DNA from: Gracilaria gracilis
Taxonomy: Eukaryota > Rhodophyta > Florideophyceae > Gracilariales > Gracilariaceae
DNA length: 64,000 nt
Direction of reading: 5' to 3'
Assembly: GCA_030374805.1 (NCBI GenBank)
Contig: JARGSG010000006.1
Coordinates: forward strand, 558,001-622,000
In this document: positions 51,702-61,990 of the stretch, one piece after another
Layout of the letters: the number at the start of each line of letters is the position of its first letter
Numbering within the stretch: the stretch's first letter is position 1
Program-made: the position numbers and the translations under genes
Notes under the pieces: generated by a model
What the model was told of the DNA's origin: nothing
Databases searched by the model: none
Seen by the model: the letters and a program-made list of their open reading frames with translations, nothing else

Positions 51702-53471
51702 GCAGCACCTCCAGGAAGGAAGTTACAGACGCTTGGTCGATGCTACAACGTCTGTCTGCGAGAAACTTTGCGACCTTTGGTAAAGAGAAAACCTTTGTGC
51801 TCATTTGGGGTCTATTATAATCCTGCTCGCAAGATATTGTTACAACGACGATCGCAGATCCAAGCTGTCTCGCCTTTTTCAGGGAGAATGGTGAAAGAAG
51901 TTCTAAACTTTCGCATTCGCAGGGAAAAATCTCCACAGTACGGCGAGCACACTTTTGAAGGAGGTTGCATAGACCCTGGCGCGCACAAATCTGTATGTGG
52001 TGTCGCGCAAGCGAGAGCATACTGCAAGAATGTTGGTATGAAATTCAAACTTCTACCATCCCCATATGCTTTCAAGTTCGGAGATGGCTATCGTAATAGC
52101 CTCGGGCACATGAATGTCAGGCTGCCAACCCCTTCAGGCACCTTCCTATCTCTCAACATCGACGTTGTTTCCGCTGACATACCGTTCCTCATTGGTCTGG
52201 AAATACTAGACAAATACAACCTCTACGCGAACAATGTGACGAATCAACTCGTACACCATTTTATGGGATGGTCTTTACCCTTAATTCGGAAGCATGGACA
52301 TCTCTTTGTGGAGTGGAAACCATCAGAGATATTGTTCACCCGACTCGAGCTCCAGAAGCTCCACGAACACTTCTTTCACCCTACTTCGGGAAAGCTGTTT
52401 CGCTTACTAAAACGTGCTCGACCTGAAGACACGTCACCTGAGACCAGGAGGATGCTTAAAGAAATCTCTGCCAAATGCAAATCATGCATAGGATATTCAT
52501 CGAGACCATTCCGCTTTCGCGTATCGATCCCTGAGGACAACTTGCAGTTCAACCAAGAACTAGCTATTGATCTAATGTTTCTGTCATTCCGTGGAAAGAA
52601 GAGAATCCCTGTTCTACACGTTGTCGACACGCATACGAACTATCAGAATGCTACCATTCTAACTGGAGAGTCGGCCGAGGATATCTGGGACGCATTCATT
52701 GAATGCTGGGTTACAACCTACACCGGGTTTTCTTCGAAAATTCGGGTGGATAGCGGCTCAGCCTTTACGTCGAAGTATTGGGAGCATTGCGCTTCTGACA
52801 ATGGTATTGAACTACAAGTATCAGGGGTACAATCCCACAACAGCCTTGGATCAGGTGAAAGGTACCACAAGCCTTTACGCCGAGTTTTCAACACCCTTCT
52901 CGACGCTTGCCCCTCTCTCGACCCCGATTTGGCGTTACGTTATGCAGTGAAAGGCATCAACGACACAATGGGGCCAGATGGTCTCGTTCCATCTTTACTG
53001 GTATATGGGACACTTCCCCGTTTCCCAACTCCTAACGCATCCCTCCCGAACCAGAAGGAGCGCATGCGAGCGTTAGAGGCGGCAAGGCGTGAAATGGCGA
53101 CAGTAACCGCTCAACTACGCATACAACAGGCACTTCGGAATCGCATACCACCAGCCACGAGATACATGATCGAACCAGGTGACTCTGTATTCGTCTACCA
53201 CGAGAAGCAGAAGCAGTGGAACGGACCGTATAACATCGAGAAAGTGGCTGACAAAATCGTGACCGTTGACGTAGATGGTCGAAAGGCAAACTATAATATC
53301 GCCCACGTACTTCCCGACCCTTCTGTACGCGGCGACAGAGAGTTAAAACGTCTCTTCGAAGGTTTGAACCACTTCCGATCTAAGTCGACCAATTCAGTAC
53401 ACATCACAGAAGTTCTCCATCCACGAGATTCTAGAGGCAAATTGCAACTGTTTGACGATGCGAAAGCCTAG
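51702..53471 (+). pseudogene. Copia protease and integrase region
   Basis: The frame shows a retropepsin-like region (GCIDPGAHKSV, later IPFLIGLEILDKY) and then integrase: a zinc-binding HHCC region (LHEHFFHPTSG ... CKSC) and core motifs LAIDLMFL, IRVDSGSAFTSKYW and GERYHKPLRRVF. A chromatin-binding-like GPYNIEKVADKIV segment follows. Integrase before reverse transcriptase marks Ty1/copia. Confidence 0.8.
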
Positions 53472-55008
53472 AGGCAAATTGCAACTGTTTGACGATGCGA
53501 AAGCCGCAGAATTGGCTGGGTTGGCGAAGCGAGGAGTATATGAAATCGTTTGTAGAGAAGATCTCGATATGAACACCCCAGTGAACATCATGGGTGGACG
53601 CTTCGTTCTATCAATCAAAAACAAGGAAACGGACGATGAAATGTACAAGGCGAGATTCATTGTGCAAGGCCATACCGATCACGAGAAACACCTGCTCGTT
53701 CACCAGAGTATCACGCTGAAGCAGTCATCCATCCGTATACTAGTAGCAATTGCAGCCATCTTCGGATTCCCAATCTGGACGCAGGATGTTTCCCAAGCAT
53801 ACTTGCAGTCTGCCGATAGACTTATGCGAGAGATCTATGTTCGTCCAACTGAAGAATTTCATCTCTCAGAGAACCAACTATTGAAATTACTGGAGCCACT
53901 CTATGGTCTTACAGACTCGGGCGACTACAGGAACTTTACATTCGCCAAGCATCTGCGTCACGACCTGATGATGGTACCCACCGCTGGCGATTTATCCCTA
54001 TTCTTCAAAATTGTTGACCACAAACTCAGTGGCCTGACCGGAGCATACGTTGATGACACAATTAGCACCGGTAATGCTACCTTCGATAACCTCACACGAC
54101 TCACAGAACAACGATTTGATTCGAAACCCCGTGAATACGACCGACTCAAGTTTGCTGGTATTGAAATCACACCGCTTAAGCCAGGTTTTAAGTTGCACCA
54201 ATCATCATTCGCTCAACGCATCAAACTACTGGAACAGAATTCCATGTTTAAGGACTTCCGTTCGAAACGTCACCAATTGGCCTGGCTGGTCCACACTTGC
54301 CCTGATCTCGCCGCCCCCATCAGCCTGCTCGCACAAGTTACGGAACTGCAGTTCAATTCGGAGACTATCTCCAAGACTAACGCTCTTATCCGCCGAGTGC
54401 ATGCTACTGCGGAACGGGGTATTATCCAGAAGCCGCTGGACCTAAACTCTCTCCACATCAAGGTCTATAGCGACAGCTCTTTTGCAAATACGCCTACACA
54501 ACATTCACAGCTTGGTTTTCTCATTGCCCTGTGCGATAGCTCTCAACATCATAATGTTATACATTACTCGAGCTATAGAAGCCGCCGCCGGGTCAGATCT
54601 GTGATGGGAGCTGAGTTGTACGCATTCTCGGACGCATTTGATCTAGCCTACTTATTTAAGCAGGAGCTCCAACATATTCTCAAGCGCCGTATACCTCTCG
54701 TAATGCTAACGGACAGTGACTCTGTGTTTAAAACGATTATCCGGAGCACTACTACTACCGAAAAGCGCCTCATGCTAGATATTCAAGCTGCACGCGAAGC
54801 CTATCATACCTTCGAAATCGATGATATTGGGTGGATTTTCGGTATTGACAACCCCGCGGATGGATGTACAAAAGAAAACCGCTGTCGTCCCTTAGAAACA
54901 CTACTGGACACCGGGAAGGTACCTGTTCCCGTTCAGCAATGGATAATACGAACGAATGGCGCCCAAAATATCGAACCTCGCAACTTCGACATTCAGAAAA
55001 GATACTGA
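53452..55008 (+). pseudogene. Copia reverse transcriptase and RNase H
   Basis: Reverse transcriptase motifs include YKARFIVQGHTD, QDVSQAYLQS and the GAYVDDTISTG active site. RNase H follows with KVYSDSSFANTPTQ, SVMGAELYAFSDAFD and GIDNPADGCTKE. The 3' LTR starts right after the stop. Confidence 0.85.
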
Positions 55009-55009
55009 C

Positions 55010-55331
55010 TGTGAAGGCACGACATACGACACAAGTACTTATCGATGGATATCGAAACGCTTATGTCTGTTGCATCTTTTGGGTTCGATACTTTCAAAAG
55101 TAGAGAGTTCCGTTTGCAAGAGACTACTTGCTACTTATCCGACGTTATGCTAGACGTTAGTTCCTGTCCCCTCTGGCAAGGAACTTCTATCGCTACAGTA
55201 AACATTACTGCATCGCCTCTGACCTGTGTCGGAGCGCCCGCGTCGTTCTCTCTCTTGCTCATCGTTCCTGTGAACAGCTCAAGAACCCGTGTTCTTTTGC
55301 CGAGAATAAACAACTGTGTTGTTTCCCGACA
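55010..55331 (+). repeat. Copia 3' LTR
   Basis: 322-base partner of 48859-49182, followed directly by the TCTAT duplication and the resumed host gene. Confidence 0.95.
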
Positions 55332-56636
55332 TCTATTGCTGGTTTTGCCTATGTACGGTCATTGAATGCGTTTGGAAGATGGAAGCTCTACCAATCCGGA
55401 AAGGTTGATATGAATATGCATTTCCATGACATGGGTTTCACGTCGGCATTCTGGTGTGCCTTCCGCGTGCGCGGAGTTTCTCGTACTGTTTGCGGCCTAC
55501 TGTGCTTTCAAGCAATCGTGTCTGCAATCACTCTGGTGCTGATGATTTCTGCTCCGATCGCCATAGATGAGTCAAAGAATTTTCGTGTAGATCGGAATCA
55601 TACTGTACAAGGAGATTCACTTTGTCGTACGACTGGTCAGACTTCTGCTTCTGTTCATATAGGAGAAGCGACACAGAGAGTCAAAAAACATTTTGAATCA
55701 GGTGGAAGTATTATGAGAGTTGGAAGAACAGGTAGCAATGCCGACGCACTTCTTGTGGAAGACGATGAGTTCAGCCTCGGCCCTACTCTCGTAGTGGATG
55801 AGTTCACAATTTCAGTTCCGATGATTATTTCGGGCAGCCTGGGAACCTTTCCACGATTTGAATTCGACGAATCATCTTCTTTCTTTGGCCGATCTAACTT
55901 TTCCTGGAACTCCTCATATAGCGTCGACAAAAGGAGAATCATCGGAGAGAAAATTGTCGTAGAAGGTCCATTGCGTTTCGTATACATAGTTGGAAGCAAT
56001 CAACTTTCTCCATATGATATGGAGCTGTACGCGTTTGTCACATGCGATATACCTCAACTGGAATTCGAGAAAGCCCAACCTGAAATGTTCAGCAGTAACT
56101 GTACAGTGGCGAACCTCCAAAGAAACTCCTCTCGAGACGGAGATTGGTTGACCATTGATATACACGTTGAAGCTTTGAATGAAATGGAAAAGACGTACCC
56201 AGGCTTAACGATTTCAGAACTGGGTATGAGGTCGCTCATGGTGTTTGATTTGGCAGATGCTCTGAGTCGAGATCCTTGTGGAAATTCATATGTTGCATAT
56301 CTTTCATTGTCCGAAGTTTCCAGGACGACAACCACCATTATCTTGACCTTGAGTGGAATCACGCTTGTGAGTGTTGTAGCAGCAGCGTTGTCACTACTGT
56401 TCACAAGTGGAACATACAATTGGAACGGGTCGTACCAAAGGGTGATTAATCTGGCACAACGCTCAGAATCGAATAGAATTGAGAGCTGTTTCGGAATAGC
56501 TATTGCTTCCAAAACAGAGATTGTCATCGAGCCAGTAAGTGAAAACCTGGACAGCACGACATATGATGTTCATGCTATTCCAAGAGGATATATATCAAAC
56601 CCAGTCCGAAAGGTGAGTATGAAGTTGATTCGTTAA

Positions 56637-57028
56637 CCGTTTTGAGACAGGAAATTCTTGTCTACAGTCATAGTCATGTGTTTTTCATATTAGTCAGTCA
56701 GTCAGAAATACGGGCTTTAGTCTCGTTGACCTCAGGTTGTTTCATTCCACAGGCAATGTGCTTGGAGTCAGTTTTCATTTTATCGAATCTAATAGATGTC
56801 AAACCCCCCCACACGCGACCCAGAATTATTCGGGTGATCAAGTATCTGATGCCTTTCAGAATAAACTTGGTTGCAAACCTAGCCTCACAAGAACTTCATA
56901 GAAACCGGGGTGACTTCTATCTCTCCAAATGTTAATCACCAAATGTCTTTTGAGTATGGACCTATTGTTGAAAGTTCAAATACGTGAACTGTGTCACAAG
57001 AGAGCATAGCGCCAATAGCTCAACCGTT
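56637..57028. other. Spacer with duplicated start
   Basis: Non-coding. From about 56705 it matches 38481-38640, the post-H3 repeat, although no H3 sequence precedes it here. Confidence 0.5.
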
Positions 57029-58085
57029 TTAACACCTATAATATGCCTTATAGTTGTACCCCGGTTTGTGGCACTTATACTCTCGGCATTGGCGCGAGTG
57101 GCGTTGCATAGACTCCGAACTGATCAATCTCTTACACAACGAACATTCTCTCTTCGAGAGGGCACTGGCAGAAGGAACCTCAGTTCCGCTGTGACCTCGA
57201 ACAGAAGGGCCCGGTGTGGAAGGGGTAGGTCGAGGTTCGACCTCACTTTCCACATGGGCTCTGCCCCTCGTCGAAGGTCCAGCCACACTGGAAAGCACAA
57301 GCACCAGAAGAATCACTCGAACTTGACCGCACTGCCCCATGAGATAGGACTGAACTACTTGTTGCACAGCCGCTGTTCGAGGGAGAGGTTGAAGCAGCTC
57401 TTTGACCTCGATTTCCAGAGCTTGATGGTGATGCCTCCATGTTGCCATTGGGAAAGCAATTCACCCCTGTCTTGTCAGATGAGTCGCTTCTGTGTTTCCG
57501 TCCTCCACTTCCAGAAGACGATCCGTGCTCGTTAGAAGTCATATTCCTGCCGCCTCGGAATCAGGGGCGACAGGCCATAATAACGAAGAAGTCATATCTT
57601 TTTGAGGTGCGTTCTATTCGCAAGAAGTATGTAGAAAAGTTTGTTGATAGTCAATGTGCGTGTATGTGAATTTGTTCTAGAGGAAGCGTGGGGAGGAACA
57701 GTTCTACTTATAGGGTCTCTTCTGGGCGTCTGGCAAAACAAGATTACTTTGGTAGGACAATTGAGCAACCACAGTTGTACAGTGTCCGTGTCGAGTTTGA
57801 TTCTTCCATAAGAGTAAGTCTGTCTGACACCGAGAGGAAGGGTCAGTGGAAGATTAGCAAGTAAATAGTAGGAAGTATCGAATTGAATCGAGCACACTTT
57901 GGACCAAGGGTCATGTCATGTCCCAGTTACAAAGTTTTGAAGCTTCAAACGCAAACACGGCTCTAGAAGAATTACACGCTCCAAGGCGTTGAACGCGTGG
58001 CAAAGAATTGTGCAAACGGCCTCGCGCATTCGCAAACTTCACGAGCTTGTGACAAGCGTTCATTGGCTCCCTTTGCAGCGCCCCC
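56715..58085. repeat. Segmental duplication, copy 2
   Basis: Same orientation as 38490-39760. It includes the decayed zinc-finger gene and its flank with AAACTTCACGAGC. Copies lie about 18 kb apart. Confidence 0.75.
57029..57542 (-). pseudogene. Zinc-finger pseudogene
   Basis: A paralogue of 38658-39314. It opens MTSNEHGSSSGSGGRKHRSD, loses phase near 57300 by a small indel, recovers the CSLCKRLISSESMQRHSRQC finger, then ends within the second finger (CHKPGYNYKAY), so the third finger is missing. Confidence 0.8.
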
Positions 58086-58293
58086 TGCGCCCTCGTGCCG
58101 CAGCCGGATTGGCACAACTGGAACAAGGGAGTACACCGTTTGATCGGTGGGCTAGATACCGCTGGGGAGTGTTAGCTCACATCTTCCGCAGCTTAGTAGT
58201 GTGTGCTGTACAACGATACAAACTGCCACCAATCATCATCAAGTTATATAACTTGTATCGGATATGCAACCGACAGACAATTTAATTGTCTGA
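57543..58293. other. Flank of the zinc-finger pseudogene
   Basis: Non-coding. It holds the duplicated upstream flank to about 58085, then unassigned sequence up to the TGA target duplication (58291-58293) of Harbinger element 2. Confidence 0.45.
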
Positions 58294-58382
58294 GGGCCGT
58301 TCCAACACTTTTTTTTTTTGTATGGAAATAGCATATGAAGATTTTCTCGAGACGTGGCGACTCCTGAGTGGCCATATCTAAT

Positions 58383-59831
58383 ATGAACCTCTCAGACATT
58401 GTGTGTCTTGCAGGGTACCCCGCTGCAAGTTCCATAGCATATGGCTTCCCGTCTCTCCGTTCGTCTTCACCATTCGTGCCGTCCAAAATGTCCAATCGAC
58501 ATAGCAACATCCACAACAATGACAATGATGCTCACGGCCGTAGTCATTGCTCTCCCCAACCCAGTGTTCCCGTTCATTCCAGCCCTTCCGAAGCCGTCCT
58601 TGCCCAAAACCCACCACTTCTACCATCATCTAATACCACTGCCGCTACTTCTACTGCATCATTACAAAACGCCGATCAGGAAACAACCACAGCAAGACGA
58701 AACAATTCTCAACCACGACGTGTCACCCAAACCGTATTGTCTGCAGCACTACGCAGGATTGGACTTTCTGGTTCCGGCTCCAAGTCTGTACTTACAACTC
58801 GTTTGCAGCAAGCAAATGAGTGCAGCGACCAAGAGATATTTGAGCTAGCAAGGCTTTGGGAATTAAACAAATGCGTCGATACCGAACGGGTAGCTTCAGC
58901 GACTGGAGTAGAGCGTGGACGCGCTCCAAACTGGACGAAGCACGAGACCGCTCGTTTGTGTCATGTTGTGGCCGATGCAAGAAAAACAACGATTGTATCG
59001 CGAATGTACCAGCGAGTCGAAACCCGCACAGAACTCGACGCAGGGCGTCACGACCCTTTCTCAAGCGAGTTCGTGCAGCTCTTTAACGACAACAATTTCA
59101 CACCGGACATCCCTGACGCAGTATGTGGAGTGACAGAAGATGTGCTTCTGGAATTTAACCCAAATGAACATCCTCATCTACGTAATGGGACGATCTTGAA
59201 GCAACGGTGGGGAAAGCTACGGTCTTTGTACACAATTGCCAGCGAGAAGTACAATCGGTCCGGGCAGGGTGACCCCGATACGTTTCCAAACTTCACCAGT
59301 GGTGATGACAGTCTTTCATACGTCCATTGCGTATTCCACAAGCATCCCAGTTTAGATGCCGTTGTTCGAACCACTCCACCAAATGCGCAAGTAGAGGCCG
59401 GTTTGAATGATATTGAAGCCTGCCGTGCTTCGATTCCTCCTGTTAGGACCTCATCACGAAAGAGAAGGCGAGAGGAAGGCATTCATTCTGTTGCGGCTGC
59501 CCTTAACAAAATGGCGGAAAGCAGTACATCACCACAGTCCATTGTCATACAAGACGGCTCCTCTGCCATTACATCAGATGCAAGTTTATTGGAGTTAGAG
59601 CGCGCTACCAAAGTTGCGTCAACCGTATCATCGTTGATGGAACTGGAGGTGAAAATCATGAAGAGTATCGAGGATATTCGTAGTAGAGAGCCTGCGTCGC
59701 AGGCAGGTACTGCAAATAGGACTTTGGACCTAATGGAGCGGCGCTTGGCTTGTACTAGGCAAATCATTGACAAGGCAATGTCCAGCATGGAGGTGAATGA
59801 TGATGTTCCGGAGGGAGGAAACGAGGTTTAA
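58383..59831 (+). CDS. Harbinger partner protein with SAP and Myb-like domains
   Basis: 482 codons from the first ATG; an ATG at 58488 (MSNRHSNIHNND) is an alternative start. After an Asn/Ser/Thr-rich N-terminus comes a SAP-like helix pair (VLSAALRRIGLSGSGSKS, LTTRLQQA). A Myb/trihelix-like domain follows (APNWTKHETARLCHVV, FSSEFVQLFNDNNFTP, TILKQRWGKLRSLY), then a basic RKRRRE patch that may be a nuclear signal and a coiled C-terminus. It probably binds the element ends and assists the transposase. Confidence 0.75.
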   Translation: MNLSDIVCLAGYPAASSIAYGFPSLRSSSPFVPSKMSNRHSNIHNNDNDAHGRSHCSPQPSVPVHSSPSEAVLAQNPPLLPSSNTTAATSTASLQNADQETTTARRNNSQPRRVTQTVLSAALRRIGLSGSGSKSVLTTRLQQANECSDQEIFELARLWELNKCVDTERVASATGVERGRAPNWTKHETARLCHVVADARKTTIVSRMYQRVETRTELDAGRHDPFSSEFVQLFNDNNFTPDIPDAVCGVTEDVLLEFNPNEHPHLRNGTILKQRWGKLRSLYTIASEKYNRSGQGDPDTFPNFTSGDDSLSYVHCVFHKHPSLDAVVRTTPPNAQVEAGLNDIEACRASIPPVRTSSRKRRREEGIHSVAAALNKMAESSTSPQSIVIQDGSSAITSDASLLELERATKVASTVSSLMELEVKIMKSIEDIRSREPASQAGTANRTLDLMERRLACTRQIIDKAMSSMEVNDDVPEGGNEV

Positions 59832-59909
59832 TTCGAACTCTCATATAGGTAACTCGTGGATGTGATAAAGACAGTGAAAATGAACTGTACGCAACGCGTT
59901 TCGATCTAC

Positions 59910-61127
59910 TCAGACATATGGCCTACGCCGCGCACTTGCTTCAATTTCTTGTGTGAAATCGATGCGCAACTGTGACGCCTCTAAGTCTCGGCGCCTATGA
60001 TGTAGCGCTTCATTAAGGTCGCACTCATCTTGAAGATGAAGGGCTAGGTCGGCTGGCTCGTGGTGGTTGGCACAATCTGCCTCCGAAGGTGGAGGAACAT
60101 CGGGAGAGCCGTCATTGTCGATGACAAAGTTATGGAGTTTGCAACAGATTGAGATCACTCTTGCGTTGTTGACGACAGAGCCACGAAGCGGCCTCCAGAA
60201 CACACCCCATCTACCCACAAGAATTCCAAAGCTTTGCTCAATGAACGAGCGTGCAGAAGAATGCCAATAGTTAAAACAGCTCTTCGAGGTGCTCAACGAT
60301 CTGCCAGGCCAGGGCGTCAATATTCTATTCGTGCATGTATATGCATCGTCGGCTGCTATCCAGTATCCTGGGACAAGGTTCTCCTCTCCTCCTTCAAGTA
60401 GAGCGGCTAAGCCACTCATCGCGAATGCCGTACTATCGTGAGTAGATCCAGGCGACATGCACGATATATAAGTAAAGCGGTAGTCAGAATCGCACATTGC
60501 TTGAAGATTGAGAGCAAAGAATCCTTTCCTATTATAGTAAGTAGATGAATTGGCCACCTCCGACGATGACGGTTCCGTTATTTTGATAGCAATACCATCG
60601 AGAGCCCCGCAACACATATCTAGAGCACTCGGTTCGCCTCTCGAGAACTTCTTTTCAACTCTAGAGAGCCATTCTTCATCCTTGTAGTGAAAGAATAAGT
60701 GAAGAATTCTATTCAGGGTAGTAATGGTGTCGTCAATATAGTAGTAAACTGAAGATGGCGAGAGCTGGTGTGCCATGCCGATGTCTAAATATGAACCGCC
60801 AGCTAGCCATCGTATGGTTACTGATAGTCTAAGCAGCGGCGAGCTCTTGCGAAACTTGCAATTGGAATGTAGTGCAAGTTTTTCCGCAAGAGCAATAAAG
60901 GACGTCTGTGACATCCTGTATATTCTCTTGAACAACCGAGAGGGCGTTCCTGCCATTATAGAAGAAAACATAAATCTTCCTCGATAAAGCGTGTGCTCCC
61001 CGCGACCGAGTTCTCTCATGTTTTCTAATATGATTGCCGAAGCAGCAGCAGCTGTGATGTAGGCTGTTTTCCTGTTCTTGCTTATTACGGCTGCAGCAAT
61101 TCCAATTTTAAGGTGCTCGCGCTTCAT
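59910..61127 (-). CDS. Harbinger DDE transposase
   Basis: 405 codons, ATG at 61127, no interruption. It has an N-terminal helix-turn-helix-like region (SPLLRLSVTIRWLAGGSYLD, SPSSVYYYIDDTI) and the full DDE core: GALDGIAIKI (first D, about residue 177), IAADDAYTCTN (second D, about 265) and FIEQSFGILVGRWGVF (E, about 313). Length is normal for the family. It cuts at TNA-type 3-bp targets, in line with the TGA duplication around this element. Confidence 0.88.
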   Translation of the reverse strand: MKREHLKIGIAAAVISKNRKTAYITAAAASAIILENMRELGRGEHTLYRGRFMFSSIMAGTPSRLFKRIYRMSQTSFIALAEKLALHSNCKFRKSSPLLRLSVTIRWLAGGSYLDIGMAHQLSPSSVYYYIDDTITTLNRILHLFFHYKDEEWLSRVEKKFSRGEPSALDMCCGALDGIAIKITEPSSSEVANSSTYYNRKGFFALNLQAMCDSDYRFTYISCMSPGSTHDSTAFAMSGLAALLEGGEENLVPGYWIAADDAYTCTNRILTPWPGRSLSTSKSCFNYWHSSARSFIEQSFGILVGRWGVFWRPLRGSVVNNARVISICCKLHNFVIDNDGSPDVPPPSEADCANHHEPADLALHLQDECDLNEALHHRRRDLEASQLRIDFTQEIEASARRRPYV

Positions 61128-61692
61128 CGTGAAGTCGGATGTTCAGATTTGTCCTAGAAACGCTTTTGAACAAAGATATGGATTCACAGCAGTACAGTCT
61201 TCGAAGATGATTGCGTCGTTTTTAAGTTGATGAAAGATTCTATTGAGGTTTACTTTTGTTTTTATACAAGCCAAAGAGAACTTATTTACGTGAAACGAAT
61301 GAGTAGTGGACGCTATTTTGTTCATTTGTTACCGGGCTTCCATCAAGGACTTTGCTACGCTAATTATTTGCTTCGTTTCCGAGCAATGATGAACTACGTT
61401 ACGATACAGAGCGTGATCCATGCCATAAATGTTTGTAACGAAGGGAACAGCTACTTGACTGGATGTTAGTTTGTCTTCGAAGACAACAGCTGCTGTTTGA
61501 CCAAATCCTTGTAGACTGTAGTCATGCAAAATCCAAGCAAGTGTGCAAAGCACAAAGAACGACTAACACGAAATGGCGTAACGTAGAGGCGCGCAGGGTT
61601 CTGGTATCGCAGCGGATGAAGTGAGAGCCTCAAAATCGAAAGAGAAAGGAAGTGGCGGCGGGATGAGGATGGCTGTGTTAAGAGTCACTGCT

Positions 61693-61749
61693 GCCACCCA
61701 TATACTATATTAGGCAAAGTATTGGAATGCCTAATAGCATATGGGTGGC
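61693..61749. repeat. Subterminal hairpin in Harbinger element 2
   Basis: Arms GCCACCCATAT...TTAGGCA and TGCCTAA...ATATGGGTGGC pair over about 22 bases. The loop (AAGTATTGGAA) copies part of the terminal repeat at 61787-61805. It may be a small insertion or a transposase-binding site. Confidence 0.6.
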
Positions 61750-61990
61750 TCTCGAAACAGTCATATTTTATTCCCATGCGATACTAAAAAGTATTGGAAC
61801 GGCCCTGAATAGTGCAAGGTTCCGTAGCGCTTCACAAGGGCGTAAGACAAACACTCTGCTTTCCATGGTGATACTTTTTTTTCAGTGCAACCTGGCTCTC
61901 CTGAGTTTTCGAACTCACCGTTCCATTCAGCTCTCGACTTCATTTCGGAAACCAATTGTTTATTGACTGGCCTTCTCTCTGATCTTGGCG

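Larger units (their letters stand above)
48859..55331 (+). mobile_element. Ty1/copia element
   Basis: A 6.5-kb LTR retrotransposon on the plus strand, with LTRs at 48859-49182 and 55010-55331 and a perfect TCTAT target duplication (48854-48858 and 55332-55336). Gag, integrase, reverse transcriptase and RNase H follow in copia order. LTRs differ at about six positions, so insertion is recent. It is disabled by a nested TRIM insertion (51282-51696) and about one or two other breaks in pol. It sits in the host membrane-protein gene A. Confidence 0.95.
48788..56636 (+). pseudogene. Three-helix membrane protein A, cut by a copia element
   Basis: The host gene starts at ATG 48788 (MEVPLTPGRTAFL) and is split after 71 bases by the copia element 48859-55331; it continues from 55337 to the stop at 56636. 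The duplicated TCTAT is in the same phase on both sides, so only the insertion breaks the gene; without it the product is 456 residues. It has a helix near residues 10-30, a second near 75-97, a large outer domain with spaced cysteines, a third near 355-380 and a ~75-residue tail. Close paralogue of 61991-63373. Function unknown. Start chosen by match to the paralogue. Confidence 0.8.
58294..61805. mobile_element. PIF/Harbinger element 2, both genes open
   Basis: A 3.5-kb DNA transposon with inverted ends GGGCCGTTCCAACAC and GGGCCGTTCCAATAC and a TGA duplication (58291-58293 and 61806-61808). It carries a SAP/Myb-like gene (plus) and an uninterrupted DDE transposase (minus), tail to tail and 78 bases apart. 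With good ends and two intact genes it could still move. Its right end lies 186 bases before membrane-protein gene B, so it may affect that promoter. Confidence 0.9.
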
